From IMG/VR virus record IMGVR_UViG_3300034418_007037, positions 1 to 42,700 of that record: a stretch of DNA of 42,700 nt, one strand, 5' to 3'. Positions within the stretch are counted from its first letter, which is position 1, and each line of letters opens with the position of its first letter. Of the stretch, positions 17,101-25,918 are shown piece by piece. The notes under the pieces were generated by a model, which was not told the origin of the DNA, made no database searches, and was given only the letters and a program-made list of their open reading frames with translations. The DNA is from a virus. Position numbers and translations under genes: made by a program.

Positions 17101-20100
17101 TTGTTTTGGATGTTGTCCCGATTTGTAATCCTTTTTCAGTTTGGGCGCTTTGTAATTCTGATGATGAATACGTATTAAAGACATCTTTTTTAGTGAAGAA
17201 ATAATAAACGTCATTCATAACCTTAGGAAAGAACCCATTTTGGACTCTTGTTGACTCAAGGTCTATCGTAACGTTAAGGTCTCCGCCTAAGAAGGCAGGG
17301 TCTCCTACATTTAATTGTATAGGCTCTATAAATTGTTCATACTGCTTTATCGTAGTGTTATTCCCACCATAATCATTAAACGTATACGACTTAGACGTGC
17401 TATCTGAAATTGGGTCATACGCATTTACATAATCAAAGTCTTTCCATACCTCGTCTAATATGTCAATATTATCGTTTTGATATTTCTTATATCTGTGCCA
17501 TATAGACCCGTACTTTAAAATAAATAAATATGGTAATTTATGTATCGCAGAATACTTGTTTAATGTCGCAAAAATATAATTTAAGTCAGTCGTTATTTTG
17601 TTTGAGTTTGATTTAAACTTTTCCCTTAGTGTTGATAGTGGTAAGGAGTTTAGGTATAAGTACCCTAATGCGGTATATGGATTTTGTATATCGTTTTTCT
17701 CATTTTCAACTCCTTTCATGATTGAGTTAATAAAGTAAGGAGTGTTTAATAAAGATGTTGTTTGTTTATTAACAATATAGTTTTTAGTTGTATCGTATTT
17801 AGTTCCGTAGTCAACAAAAGATTCTGTTAAAACTAAATCTTTTTGCATTCTTAAGTTATAATAGTTTATAACTTGAGCATTTGTTAAATAATTTGTGTTA
17901 CCATTAGAGTTAATTGAGGACTCAAGGTCACTCGTTTCTTGTGTTGGTGAGTCACTATAATTTAAAATCCATTCAAAGTATGAGAATGGTTTTTTAGTGT
18001 ATGTTTTACCCAATTCAGATAAAGCCTCAATACCATCTTCAACCCCAAAAGAAGCAATTGTTTTTTTAGTTGAATTAATAGTAAACATCTTAGATGTATC
18101 ATTACTTAACCTTATTGAACTTAGTTGCGACCCTTGTGATAGATTTTTTTGTATCCAAGAAAGATTATTAAACGGGTAACCATCACTGAATGACATTTCG
18201 TCTGAGTAATTTTCTTTGAGGTATTTTTTTAATTTGTCGATATTTTCAACGCTGGACTCGACAGTAGTCGTGTCCCCTTCTAAATAACTCAAATCATATA
18301 TACCATAGTCGTTTTCTAAATATGATTTAATGTAAGGTGTTGTGAATTCACCTCTTGAAAGTAAATTCCAACTTGCACCTTCTCCATCATTAGAAATAGA
18401 TTTCATATACTTTAATAAGTTTTCATAACTAAAGGCAAAGTTTTTAAATAACTCAATTAACTCTGTTGAGTTGACCACAGACTCTTTAAGATTGTTATAT
18501 TCAAAATCACTTACTACACTATATATTTCGTCCCTATATCCACTAGATTTGTATAGATTTGTGTAATTACTACTTAGTTGTGACCTTTCAAAAATTTCAT
18601 ATACAAATGGTACAATATTTAAATCGGTATAAGGTCGGTTTTGATTTGGGAATTCTACAGCATTTATACCCATAAATGGTGTATCTTTTAATGTGTTTTC
18701 TAAATCAAAATCAATATTACCCGGTTCTTTTTGAGTCGCACCTTTCATATATTCTTCCACAAATCTAACCTCAGGCCATAAAACTGAAGAAAACGCCCTT
18801 AATTGTGAGGACACAGTGTAGTCGCCAGGATATGTATCTTTTAGTTCTTCATTTCCATCTTCATCTACGGAATTAACAAAATACTGTGGCCAAGGATAAA
18901 CAATTGCAGTCTCTTCTTGTGGGTTATTAGTTGTTGGCACGTTACCACTATTTGTTTCAACTCCTTGTGATTTTTCTGGTGCTAATATCGCATTTCTTCT
19001 TACGGGGTCTTTTCTTTGTTCCCACGCTTCATCGTGTACTTGGTCCATTAACCTTAAAAAGGCGTCGGCACTTGCAGATATAACCGCTATTACGTTTTTT
19101 ATTGTTGGATAAAATCCTAATCCGATGTTTGGGTTTTTTATTTTTTCGGCTAAAGCTTGTGACATTTTTTCTTCTATCATACTTCTCTTAGTCTCGAAAT
19201 CATCATTTAATCTTTGTAGTTTACCTAAGAAGCTAATCGGGTAATATTTTACTTTTCCATATACATCTCCAAAAACAAAAAATGTTCGTAGTAACTGATT
19301 GTCTTCCATTTGAAGTGTTTCAGCATCTACTTGGTATCCACTAATTTTAAGTTCTGTTTCTATTTCTATTCTAAGTTGTTCCACTTCTTGTGATGTTCCG
19401 GCCCTTCTGTTTCTTATTTCGAAAGTAGTTTCGTAATCTATATCATCAGGATTAGTGATTTGTTGTAAAAAATTATTTAAACTTATTGTTGAGGTGAGTG
19501 TGGTTTCTAATTTTTCTCCGTGTACCTTTGCTTGTCCATCACTTCCAAATGTTGCGTTATCATTTAATTTTTTATTATACTCTTTAACAATGGTATCAAG
19601 TGCCGAAATAGAATCACTTATATTTTGTAATGCACTATTTTCCTCACTAATTAATTCTTTTTTAATGGGATAATATATTGGTGAGTTTGGTATGTTTAAT
19701 ACTATCGGTAAATTTCTATCTACGTATTTTGTTTCCCAATTATCTGTTATTTGTCCATATATTTTACTTTCATATTCTTTTAATGTTTTTCTATATGTGT
19801 CTATATCGTTTAGTATTGCAAAATCTTCCTTACCATATGATTCCATAACGTATCTCTCGAAGTTTTCCAACTTCATTAACATCTGGCTTAGTGTTAACTC
19901 TGGAAAGTTATCGTCTATTAATCCTTTTGCCTTGTAAGAGCTGTATACATTTTTTATCATGTCATACCCTCTAGTTGATTTAATTCTTCTTACTTCTTGT
20001 GAACCTCCTTCGTTATTTGTAGAAGTTTTCTCAGGTCCTAATGTTGCGGTTCTTTCATACATATGTGGTAAGGCGAAAAGAGAGTCTACAGATATGTCAG

Positions 20101-20779
20101 AAAGAAGTGCATAGGTACGAGAAATAAAATTCGTAGTTATTTTATAGTTACCTGATGATGGGTCGAATCTAGCGTTAAAATCTTTTAACATTAATTCATA
20201 TCTTAACGCCTTACCATAATATCCTTTTACTGTTAAAGTAAATAATGGATATGGTAAATGAAAAAACGCACTGTATGGTGAGTTCTCACCTTGTTCAAAC
20301 AAGACCCTTCCTTGTACGTCCTCCATTTCAATACTAACTAAAGCGGCGTATGATGTGTTTATCTTTATCGATATATTTGTTATTCCTAAAAGTTGTGAAT
20401 CAACATCTCCACTACGTGTTCTACCTAATGTTAAATTATCAGTCCAAGAGGTATCTAAATAAGAATCTTGTGTTTCCCCTTCACCTGTATCTTGTGATTG
20501 AGGCTTCATAAAGTTAATTACGGTTTCTCTATTGTCATCTATAGCACCTACTCTAATATTTTCTACGGCAGTTTCAAAATTATCACCTACGACTAATTTA
20601 CTCCGTGGTATTATTTTAGCCTCTAAACTTGCATACATAACCAACTCTTCGTGGTTTACTAACCTTTCAGAAACTTTACCTCCACTATCAACAACTTTGT
20701 TAGGGTCTACAACAATAATGTTATCGTAATCGGTTTCTACATATACATTTTGATTGTTATAAAATTCATTACCTGCCAT
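14147..20779 (-). CDS. Giant baseplate hub-like structural protein (2210 aa)
   Basis: This 2210-residue protein is far larger than any T4 baseplate hub protein (gp27 is 391). Residues about 130-230 resemble a hub/tube-type domain: LGITNISIKINTSYAALVSI, then PYSAFFHLPYPLFTLTVKGYYGKA and LMLKDFNARFDPSSGNYKI. Near residues 1840-1960 are NQHKNIGPTFQVLADMGSQ and MIQPTMYFNLTNVPLFYGPY with VTHNITNRGFTTNFDG, a pattern seen at the end of gp27/late-control-D-type hub proteins. The last 200 residues form a separate small domain (DKIKILIYGIATQNKSV ...). The 1600 residues between are unassigned. It overlaps the gp53-like gene by 11 bases. A hub or spike-carrier role is inferred from the end domains and from its place between tape measure and wedge genes. 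Confidence 0.8.
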   Translation of the reverse strand: MAGNEFYNNQNVYVETDYDNIIVVDPNKVVDSGGKVSERLVNHEELVMYASLEAKIIPRSKLVVGDNFETAVENIRVGAIDDNRETVINFMKPQSQDTGEGETQDSYLDTSWTDNLTLGRTRSGDVDSQLLGITNISIKINTSYAALVSIEMEDVQGRVLFEQGENSPYSAFFHLPYPLFTLTVKGYYGKALRYELMLKDFNARFDPSSGNYKITTNFISRTYALLSDISVDSLFALPHMYERTATLGPEKTSTNNEGGSQEVRRIKSTRGYDMIKNVYSSYKAKGLIDDNFPELTLSQMLMKLENFERYVMESYGKEDFAILNDIDTYRKTLKEYESKIYGQITDNWETKYVDRNLPIVLNIPNSPIYYPIKKELISEENSALQNISDSISALDTIVKEYNKKLNDNATFGSDGQAKVHGEKLETTLTSTISLNNFLQQITNPDDIDYETTFEIRNRRAGTSQEVEQLRIEIETELKISGYQVDAETLQMEDNQLLRTFFVFGDVYGKVKYYPISFLGKLQRLNDDFETKRSMIEEKMSQALAEKIKNPNIGLGFYPTIKNVIAVISASADAFLRLMDQVHDEAWEQRKDPVRRNAILAPEKSQGVETNSGNVPTTNNPQEETAIVYPWPQYFVNSVDEDGNEELKDTYPGDYTVSSQLRAFSSVLWPEVRFVEEYMKGATQKEPGNIDFDLENTLKDTPFMGINAVEFPNQNRPYTDLNIVPFVYEIFERSQLSSNYTNLYKSSGYRDEIYSVVSDFEYNNLKESVVNSTELIELFKNFAFSYENLLKYMKSISNDGEGASWNLLSRGEFTTPYIKSYLENDYGIYDLSYLEGDTTTVESSVENIDKLKKYLKENYSDEMSFSDGYPFNNLSWIQKNLSQGSQLSSIRLSNDTSKMFTINSTKKTIASFGVEDGIEALSELGKTYTKKPFSYFEWILNYSDSPTQETSDLESSINSNGNTNYLTNAQVINYYNLRMQKDLVLTESFVDYGTKYDTTKNYIVNKQTTSLLNTPYFINSIMKGVENEKNDIQNPYTALGYLYLNSLPLSTLREKFKSNSNKITTDLNYIFATLNKYSAIHKLPYLFILKYGSIWHRYKKYQNDNIDILDEVWKDFDYVNAYDPISDSTSKSYTFNDYGGNNTTIKQYEQFIEPIQLNVGDPAFLGGDLNVTIDLESTRVQNGFFPKVMNDVYYFFTKKDVFNTYSSSELQSAQTEKGLQIGTTSKTRIKLSKNPESDYQMNTWSQYFNVQGNFDFRENEENKVLIIPSFGQAKFNQARFECFDTIGNHKQNVTTNPSIYNGGVRALWSSSNFGYFSNEMIDKPKPNQYIKHINPDDRNEQAFNLGNSTSLTYSSIDDIFGVFTKDMLDLFEEHFLNFCQPPNKTQFLVNRGNTTFEEFLNSNEIKGQYENGEVPASEISRWKAVYENQESLYNGPNLYRYDLNIYEVLKSLLMVEKPETQQNFDNVLTSLTKSQSNQFINYHIDLFINKDTVLKIGNPSKYNNKVYGSLTTLSSQKIKDPYNFGNYVIGSLPTEGGGVSLGTSKGSYPEAWRAMYEYVGDFSETGFRYGDNGSYLTDFFVDMGFEFNESNVELLSPLIKIYGAKKSQDPSMNKSKFIGDLNDYMLEQENFQENILNQIFIKLNRDLPSVSITEEAIGLSKIDGNIPKLELWKTFQALNDKWVAGQDFKNRTIFEDFLFLDRANRPIGDKVVVNISELEGFITGRNDKMSVYGLLGLIYQKNNFTFIPTPAYTNFYGRNDRVKKGEPLPQDIPNDLFGTFMEVDTKDSRPRMIGIYVGEPSANLGTGQNNTFRKGDDAFDITNPSDCPLRENQTNKTNYSESNRCVGFQVDFGKRNQGVFNSVSIDMNQHKNIGPTFQVLADMGSQASGQQVAQQSQSLYNFYKTRSYTCQVQSLGNAMIQPTMYFNLTNVPLFYGPYLIMNVTHNITNRGFTTNFDGIRIPKFALSPPDKLVASVNRQILKQYQEKVRQEEINAKTGETENNLALSKMKNIKQAPEDKGQEITKYPEKPFTDMVKTPIQAQDVINYVNNNNFTSDKIKILIYGIATQNKSVRENCYNNNIMDVRTDVLVPNRDQFFDSQVCVQNGETLTTIASFDTIDKSLDFMRATLNPIGPMADSIYDVLEQGTTTNELPKTLTILYMSNVYLNPPFSGTASDIINEVNRQKNTNEKFKTNYDQWLNIFKSVVQRGEI

Positions 20780-21086
20780 AATAGAAGAAGTGTGTATCTA
20801 ATGCCTTTTTATAATCTTGTAAAGAATTCACTAAAGGAAAGGGTATAATTAAAACCGCCCCATCACTAATATTATTTTCTAATCCACCGTACATAGGGTT
20901 TGCTGCTAAGATTAACCAACCAAAATAAGGGGTATCATAAAATTCCATACTGACTTTATCTAATCTACTCCTACTTACTTTATATATAAATTTTTTATCT
21001 GTAGGTTTAGATGGGATATTAACAAATGGGACTACTGTTTGTTTTCCGTTAACTAAAAAATCTTGGTATCTATTATAGTATCTCAT
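20769..21086 (-). CDS. Baseplate wedge protein, gp53/LysM-like
   Basis: The 105-residue protein resembles the short form of T4 gp53 (196), which clips wedges into the baseplate ring. The core is SRSRLDKVSMEFYDTPYFGW followed by LILAANPMYGGLENNISDG and VLIIPFPL. This is the LysM-like pattern 'D.vS..fY.tp.ygWlIl.aNp......i..G..l.IP' typical of phage baseplate wedge proteins. Its ATG overlaps the stop of the 1597-residue gene by one base (TAATG) and its 3' end overlaps the giant hub gene, so all three are translationally coupled and probably assemble together. Confidence 0.75.
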   Translation of the reverse strand: MRYYNRYQDFLVNGKQTVVPFVNIPSKPTDKKFIYKVSRSRLDKVSMEFYDTPYFGWLILAANPMYGGLENNISDGAVLIIPFPLVNSLQDYKKALDTHFFYYGR

Positions 21087-24000
21087 TAGTTAAATGTATA
21101 TTTTTCATTAAAGATGTTTTTGGGTCCATCGTTTAATCCTGATTTAAATGTTGCGTTAAAGTAATTTACCTTACTGTCGTCAGCAGATTCTTGTGGTTTT
21201 TGTATGTATGTGAAGTTTCTTGTTTTTTCTAAATTAAATGGTTGGTATAAATTAAATTTTAAACATATTGGTTTATTTTTAAACCTCTCGACACTTCTGT
21301 TTGAATCTCCTTGTAGTTTTTTATATATACTCTGTAACCCCCAGTTATTGTTTGGTAGTGAACCTGCTGAAAAATTATTTGGCTGTGTTCCTATACCGTT
21401 AATTACTGTGTCGGCCCAAAATACCCATTCTGCTTTTTCTATTAGTTTTTCACCTAAAATTTGTCTTTTTAATTCCTCAGGGTTGTTAATTACAAAACCA
21501 AAATTAATCGTACAAAATCTTGTTTGTGGTTCTGTGTTATAAGGTGGGAATAAAAAATCTGTGTATAAATTATCTTTTTCAGGTAAAAGACCATAACTTA
21601 TATTATCGTCTTCGTCTTCAAAATCAAAATCATCATCGCTATTATCTACTCCCTGAAATAATTCTTCATAAAAATTTTTCATATCTTCTCCCACTGTTTG
21701 GATGTCGTCAACTAACTCCCCGTATGTGTCTATCATATCTGACGAAGGGTCAACTTCAGTAGTTGCTGATAATGAAAGTATAAATGCCCTACCTTTTTTG
21801 TTTTTATAACCGTCAGTACTTGTTGTAATTAAATTTAGTTTATCATTAATTCTAGTAAAATCTGTTTGTACCCCTACTACACTATTCCCGTGACCTTCCA
21901 TAATCTGAGCATATTCATTTGTTCTTTTTTCAATAAGTGTTTTTAAATTCTTTTTAAATTTTTTTATATCACTATTTTTTAAATTTTGTTCATAGATTGT
22001 TGTAGTAGGTGTTTTTAAAAATGGATTTTCATCATTATCAACATCTTCTAATAGTTTGTTTTTTAAATCAATTACCCTATTTTGTATTTCTATCGGTTTA
22101 CCAAATAAATTTGTTTCATATTCATTATTACCATCTAAATACCCTGTTACATAACCTTCTGTGTAGTTTCTTTTTTGTGTTAGATAATAAAGACCTATTC
22201 TTGAATGGGATGTATTTACGGTTTCAACAGTGGTAATAATATTTTGTGTATATGCTTGTGTTTTTTTGACGTAGTCGACAACAGGTGCTTTATAGTTTAT
22301 TTCACCTATTAAATCGAATGTTGTTCCTGTTAGTTCAGTACCTGTTTGAGTACTTGTTATTTCACCTATAGTATCTCCCGCCTCTTCACTTCTTTCAACT
22401 TCTCCGTTTTCTGTTAATGAGTAGTCATTTGAGTCCATTATTTTATTTAAAATGTCCCTATTTAATTCTGACCTATCTTCGGTAACCACCGAACGGTCAT
22501 CATAAACTTCAGTATTACCATAGTAATTAAATGATAACGCATTTTGCAATCTAGAAACGGGTTCTTTTATACCTTGTCCACCTATAAAATAAAAACTCAT
22601 ATTAATGTCCGCTATCATCGGTTGAACTCCAATACCTTCAGGGTTTAAATCGAACGTTAGTGGTTCAAAATTAATACTCATTTGTTGAATTGCGATTTTT
22701 GTGTGATAAAAATCTCCGATTCTCAATACACAAATAGGTGGAGCCCCAAATGCGGTGTTTTTAACGTCACCTTCTCTTGGTTTACCATCTTCACCTATAA
22801 CAGGTATTGTATCTCCCGGCCTTAAACATTGTTGTAAAAAAGTAAGTCTACTATTTAAACCTTCAGGGGTCATAGAGTGAAATGCCGGTTGAAAATATTT
22901 TATCTTTTCTTTAATTCCTTGATACACCCTAGGGGTACTCTCTTCCATCATTTTAAAGTAGTCACACTCAGTTAAAAGTTTTTTAACTATTATTTTAGCC
23001 GTTTCGTTTCTTGGTTGTGACTTTTTAGTTTCTTTTTGTCTTATTATTTCTGTTTGACCTGTTATCGTATCAGTTATAATCGTTTCTTCTGGTGGTACTT
23101 CAGTAGTTCTTTGTTCGGGTGGTGAGGGAACTTCTTCTATGTGTTTTATAGTCACAGCCCTACATGCCATAGCAGTGACTGAGTATGTTGTATTATTACC
23201 TACTAATGCTGTAGAACATTTTTCGGTACCGTAGTCACCACTTCCCATATTCACTTCGGTATCTTCCCCAACCGATACTTCATTAAAGATTATTTTATCT
23301 TTATAATTACTTAACTGAGGAAATGATAGTATATATTTTTTTACCGAGTCTACCCTTCTCTTTGAAAGTGATAGGTTATATTCACTAGAGTTTGGTGATG
23401 AAGCAGACCCTTTTAAATCAATTATAATTGATTCTGCTCCTTTTTCTAACGCTTTAGCCATTTTCATGACTAAGTTTTCGGTTTTTGTTTTTATTATATT
23501 ATTGGTTTCATCACCTAAGAAGTTTTCGTAAAACCCGTCAACAGGAACTTGTTGGTCTTCGTCAGCACTTATAAAGTATGTGTCTCTAGTTTCTGCGCTT
23601 ATATATAAATTTAAATTACTTTCATAACTTTCATCTGTTGTTACTGCAGATGAAGTTCTTGGTCCTGGTACATCATTATCAAAGTAAAACTCAAATGCAT
23701 AATCTGACTCAGTAATTTCTTTTGTGTAATCTTCAATTACGGGTTCTTGTTCAGTTATATTAATTCTTTCAATATCTTTTGAAAAGTTTTCATATGTTTT
23801 TATGTCTGTTGTTTCTGTTACAATTTCATAGATGTCTTTTAATGTAAATTGTGGAAATCTTCGTGCTAATTCATATATATCATATTTTCTACATCCCGCA
23901 AAAAATGAGTCAACAATATCATTTACTTTTTGTGAATCTTTTCCCGCCAATTCTTTATCAACAATTGCATTTAATATTGATGGGTGGTCAACAATTATTT

Positions 24001-25879
24001 TCCAAGATAAACTACCTTGTCTTGTTGTATTATTATATGTGTAAATAGGTTCGGGTCTTCCTAAAAATTCATTAGACGTCCAATTTGTTGAATTTGTTTC
24101 AGATACCTTCATATCGTATGGTGGGAACCACATAATTCTACCTCCGTTAGGACCTCTTTCACAAACAGGTAAATCAGAGTAAGTAAAACCAGGTTTACTC
24201 GATGTCCTCCAAGCTAAATTTTCAATCGAGAACATATACTTCTTTACTTTGTCATCTTGTATGTTAGTTGAATCGTCATCTCTAAATGGTGCAATATTAA
24301 GATTATAGGTGTTATCTAGTACAGAATATTGGAATCTTCTGTTTTGATTAGTCATACCGTCTTCTTTCTGTAATTCAGAATTAGAAAAATATGGTATATC
24401 TTTACTAAATACACGACAATATTCGATACCTTGTATTTCACCCGTTGATGAATCAGTATATTGATACACCCTTGAACCTTTAGTCATCTCTCTTGTACCA
24501 TCATTGAAAACTTTAGATACTTGGTTTATTGCGGTTCCAACATGTTGTAATCTTGCGTCACCTTGTAATCCCTCTGCAGCATCAATTAACTTTTGAGTGT
24601 CGTCTAATATAGACCCTTTTTTAAAATCGTATTGTGTTGATACCCCCGCATCAAATGATGACTGAACATTTGATGTGAAGTTACTATCGACAGAACCGAG
24701 ACCGCCACCTTCTGAAACAAATCTTCCCGCAGACCTTAAACCATTTAAACTAGTCCATGTAAATCCTCCTTGTAATCTAGGTGCGTCGTAACTACTATTT
24801 GTCGCGGTTCCTACCCTTAAAAATTTAGTTCCGTTAAGTCCAAATTTAAATGAAAAATTACCCTCATATAGTTTAGCCAATTCCGAGTATCCTCTAACGG
24901 GAGTTCTTACTCTATTACCAAATTGGTCTATCGGTAACTCATTTGGGGGTGCGATAATGTCTTTAGGGTCTTGTGTTTTACTCCCCACGTAATAATTACC
25001 TGAAGGTGCTTTTAACCCAAAAGCCCTATTATTATCTGTATAGTCCGGTGCAAATACATTAAGAGATAAACTCTTAAATAATCTTTTTGTTTGTCCTCTA
25101 CCTGTATTAGATATAAAAAGTTCTGAAGACCTTTTATTTGCATCTGGTAATAATGTTCCTCTATCGCTATACTCCCCATCTCCCCTCGATGCTTGATTAA
25201 TACTTGATTGTTCTTCAACTTTTGTGAAGTAACTACCAGGAATCCATGAATATGGTGAATAAACTCCCGATATACGACTAATAAAATCTAATCCTTTACC
25301 AATAATATTATCAGGTACAGAGATTTTCCAATCGCTTTCAATCGCTTGTTCATTACCTGTCGCAATAGCTAATGCATCAAATGGGTCAGATAATGCATCA
25401 ATTATATTAATTCTACCTAATGTTTGTTGATATGTTTCTTCCGCGATACGATACTCAAACTCGGTTTTTAGTTGGTTACCCGCAATTTGTGCCAATGCAG
25501 AATCCTGAGTTAAACTTCCGTTCGTTCCTGTAGGGTTAAAAGATGTAAGTAGATTAAATGCGTTGTAGGTTGAAGCTACAAAAGTATAGTAACTTTCTCT
25601 TTGTTCTATCTTTTTTTCTATATCTCTTATGTCTATAAGGTCTTTGAACCCACCTTCAGGTCCGTATTGGTTAGATATAAATGCCCTTTTTTTCGCCTCT
25701 TCATTGACTTGAAGTTCAGTAACTCTAGTACTATCAACAACTCCAAGGTCTTTTAGAGAAAATTCAGAACTACCAGGACTATCATTTCCCTTATAACCTT
25801 CTTTGTACGGTTCAAGGTTTCTAATTAACAGTCTTTTTCTAAAGTTTTCTGTTGCATCAAATGTTAATTCACTCGGCAT
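21086..25879 (-). CDS. Large baseplate protein with internal OmpA-like domain (1597 aa)
   Basis: The 1597-residue protein has no simple T4 match. Residues about 790-905 look like an OmpA C-terminal (peptidoglycan-binding type) domain: AKALEKGAESIIIDLKGSAS, then SSEYNLSLSKRRVDSVKKYI and a C-terminal AMACRAVTIKH strand. Flanking parts look like tail-tube-initiator or wedge material: SWKIIVDHPSILNAIVDKEL near 620 and MSINFEPLTFDLNPEGIGVQ near 1070. An acidic patch (DDDFDFEDEDDN) is near residue 1420. The C terminus ends FNATFKSGLNDGPKNIFNEK. It has a TATTTATA box 15 bases before its ATG, starts the three-gene baseplate unit, and follows the tape measure gene. A baseplate function is inferred from context. 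Confidence 0.8.
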   Translation of the reverse strand: MPSELTFDATENFRKRLLIRNLEPYKEGYKGNDSPGSSEFSLKDLGVVDSTRVTELQVNEEAKKRAFISNQYGPEGGFKDLIDIRDIEKKIEQRESYYTFVASTYNAFNLLTSFNPTGTNGSLTQDSALAQIAGNQLKTEFEYRIAEETYQQTLGRINIIDALSDPFDALAIATGNEQAIESDWKISVPDNIIGKGLDFISRISGVYSPYSWIPGSYFTKVEEQSSINQASRGDGEYSDRGTLLPDANKRSSELFISNTGRGQTKRLFKSLSLNVFAPDYTDNNRAFGLKAPSGNYYVGSKTQDPKDIIAPPNELPIDQFGNRVRTPVRGYSELAKLYEGNFSFKFGLNGTKFLRVGTATNSSYDAPRLQGGFTWTSLNGLRSAGRFVSEGGGLGSVDSNFTSNVQSSFDAGVSTQYDFKKGSILDDTQKLIDAAEGLQGDARLQHVGTAINQVSKVFNDGTREMTKGSRVYQYTDSSTGEIQGIEYCRVFSKDIPYFSNSELQKEDGMTNQNRRFQYSVLDNTYNLNIAPFRDDDSTNIQDDKVKKYMFSIENLAWRTSSKPGFTYSDLPVCERGPNGGRIMWFPPYDMKVSETNSTNWTSNEFLGRPEPIYTYNNTTRQGSLSWKIIVDHPSILNAIVDKELAGKDSQKVNDIVDSFFAGCRKYDIYELARRFPQFTLKDIYEIVTETTDIKTYENFSKDIERINITEQEPVIEDYTKEITESDYAFEFYFDNDVPGPRTSSAVTTDESYESNLNLYISAETRDTYFISADEDQQVPVDGFYENFLGDETNNIIKTKTENLVMKMAKALEKGAESIIIDLKGSASSPNSSEYNLSLSKRRVDSVKKYILSFPQLSNYKDKIIFNEVSVGEDTEVNMGSGDYGTEKCSTALVGNNTTYSVTAMACRAVTIKHIEEVPSPPEQRTTEVPPEETIITDTITGQTEIIRQKETKKSQPRNETAKIIVKKLLTECDYFKMMEESTPRVYQGIKEKIKYFQPAFHSMTPEGLNSRLTFLQQCLRPGDTIPVIGEDGKPREGDVKNTAFGAPPICVLRIGDFYHTKIAIQQMSINFEPLTFDLNPEGIGVQPMIADINMSFYFIGGQGIKEPVSRLQNALSFNYYGNTEVYDDRSVVTEDRSELNRDILNKIMDSNDYSLTENGEVERSEEAGDTIGEITSTQTGTELTGTTFDLIGEINYKAPVVDYVKKTQAYTQNIITTVETVNTSHSRIGLYYLTQKRNYTEGYVTGYLDGNNEYETNLFGKPIEIQNRVIDLKNKLLEDVDNDENPFLKTPTTTIYEQNLKNSDIKKFKKNLKTLIEKRTNEYAQIMEGHGNSVVGVQTDFTRINDKLNLITTSTDGYKNKKGRAFILSLSATTEVDPSSDMIDTYGELVDDIQTVGEDMKNFYEELFQGVDNSDDDFDFEDEDDNISYGLLPEKDNLYTDFLFPPYNTEPQTRFCTINFGFVINNPEELKRQILGEKLIEKAEWVFWADTVINGIGTQPNNFSAGSLPNNNWGLQSIYKKLQGDSNRSVERFKNKPICLKFNLYQPFNLEKTRNFTYIQKPQESADDSKVNYFNATFKSGLNDGPKNIFNEKYTFN

Positions 25880-25894
25880 ATAAATCTATTTTTA

Positions 25895-25902
25895 TATAAA
25901 TA
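25895..25902 (-). promoter_or_regulatory. Putative phage late promoter box (TATTTATA)
   Basis: The minus strand reads TATTTATA, TAAAAATAGATTTAT, ATG (15 bases). The box lies within a 9-bp inverted repeat, AATCTATTT (25883-25891) with AAATAGATT (25898-25906). Confidence 0.5.
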
Positions 25903-25918
25903 GATTAATTCTAAATTT

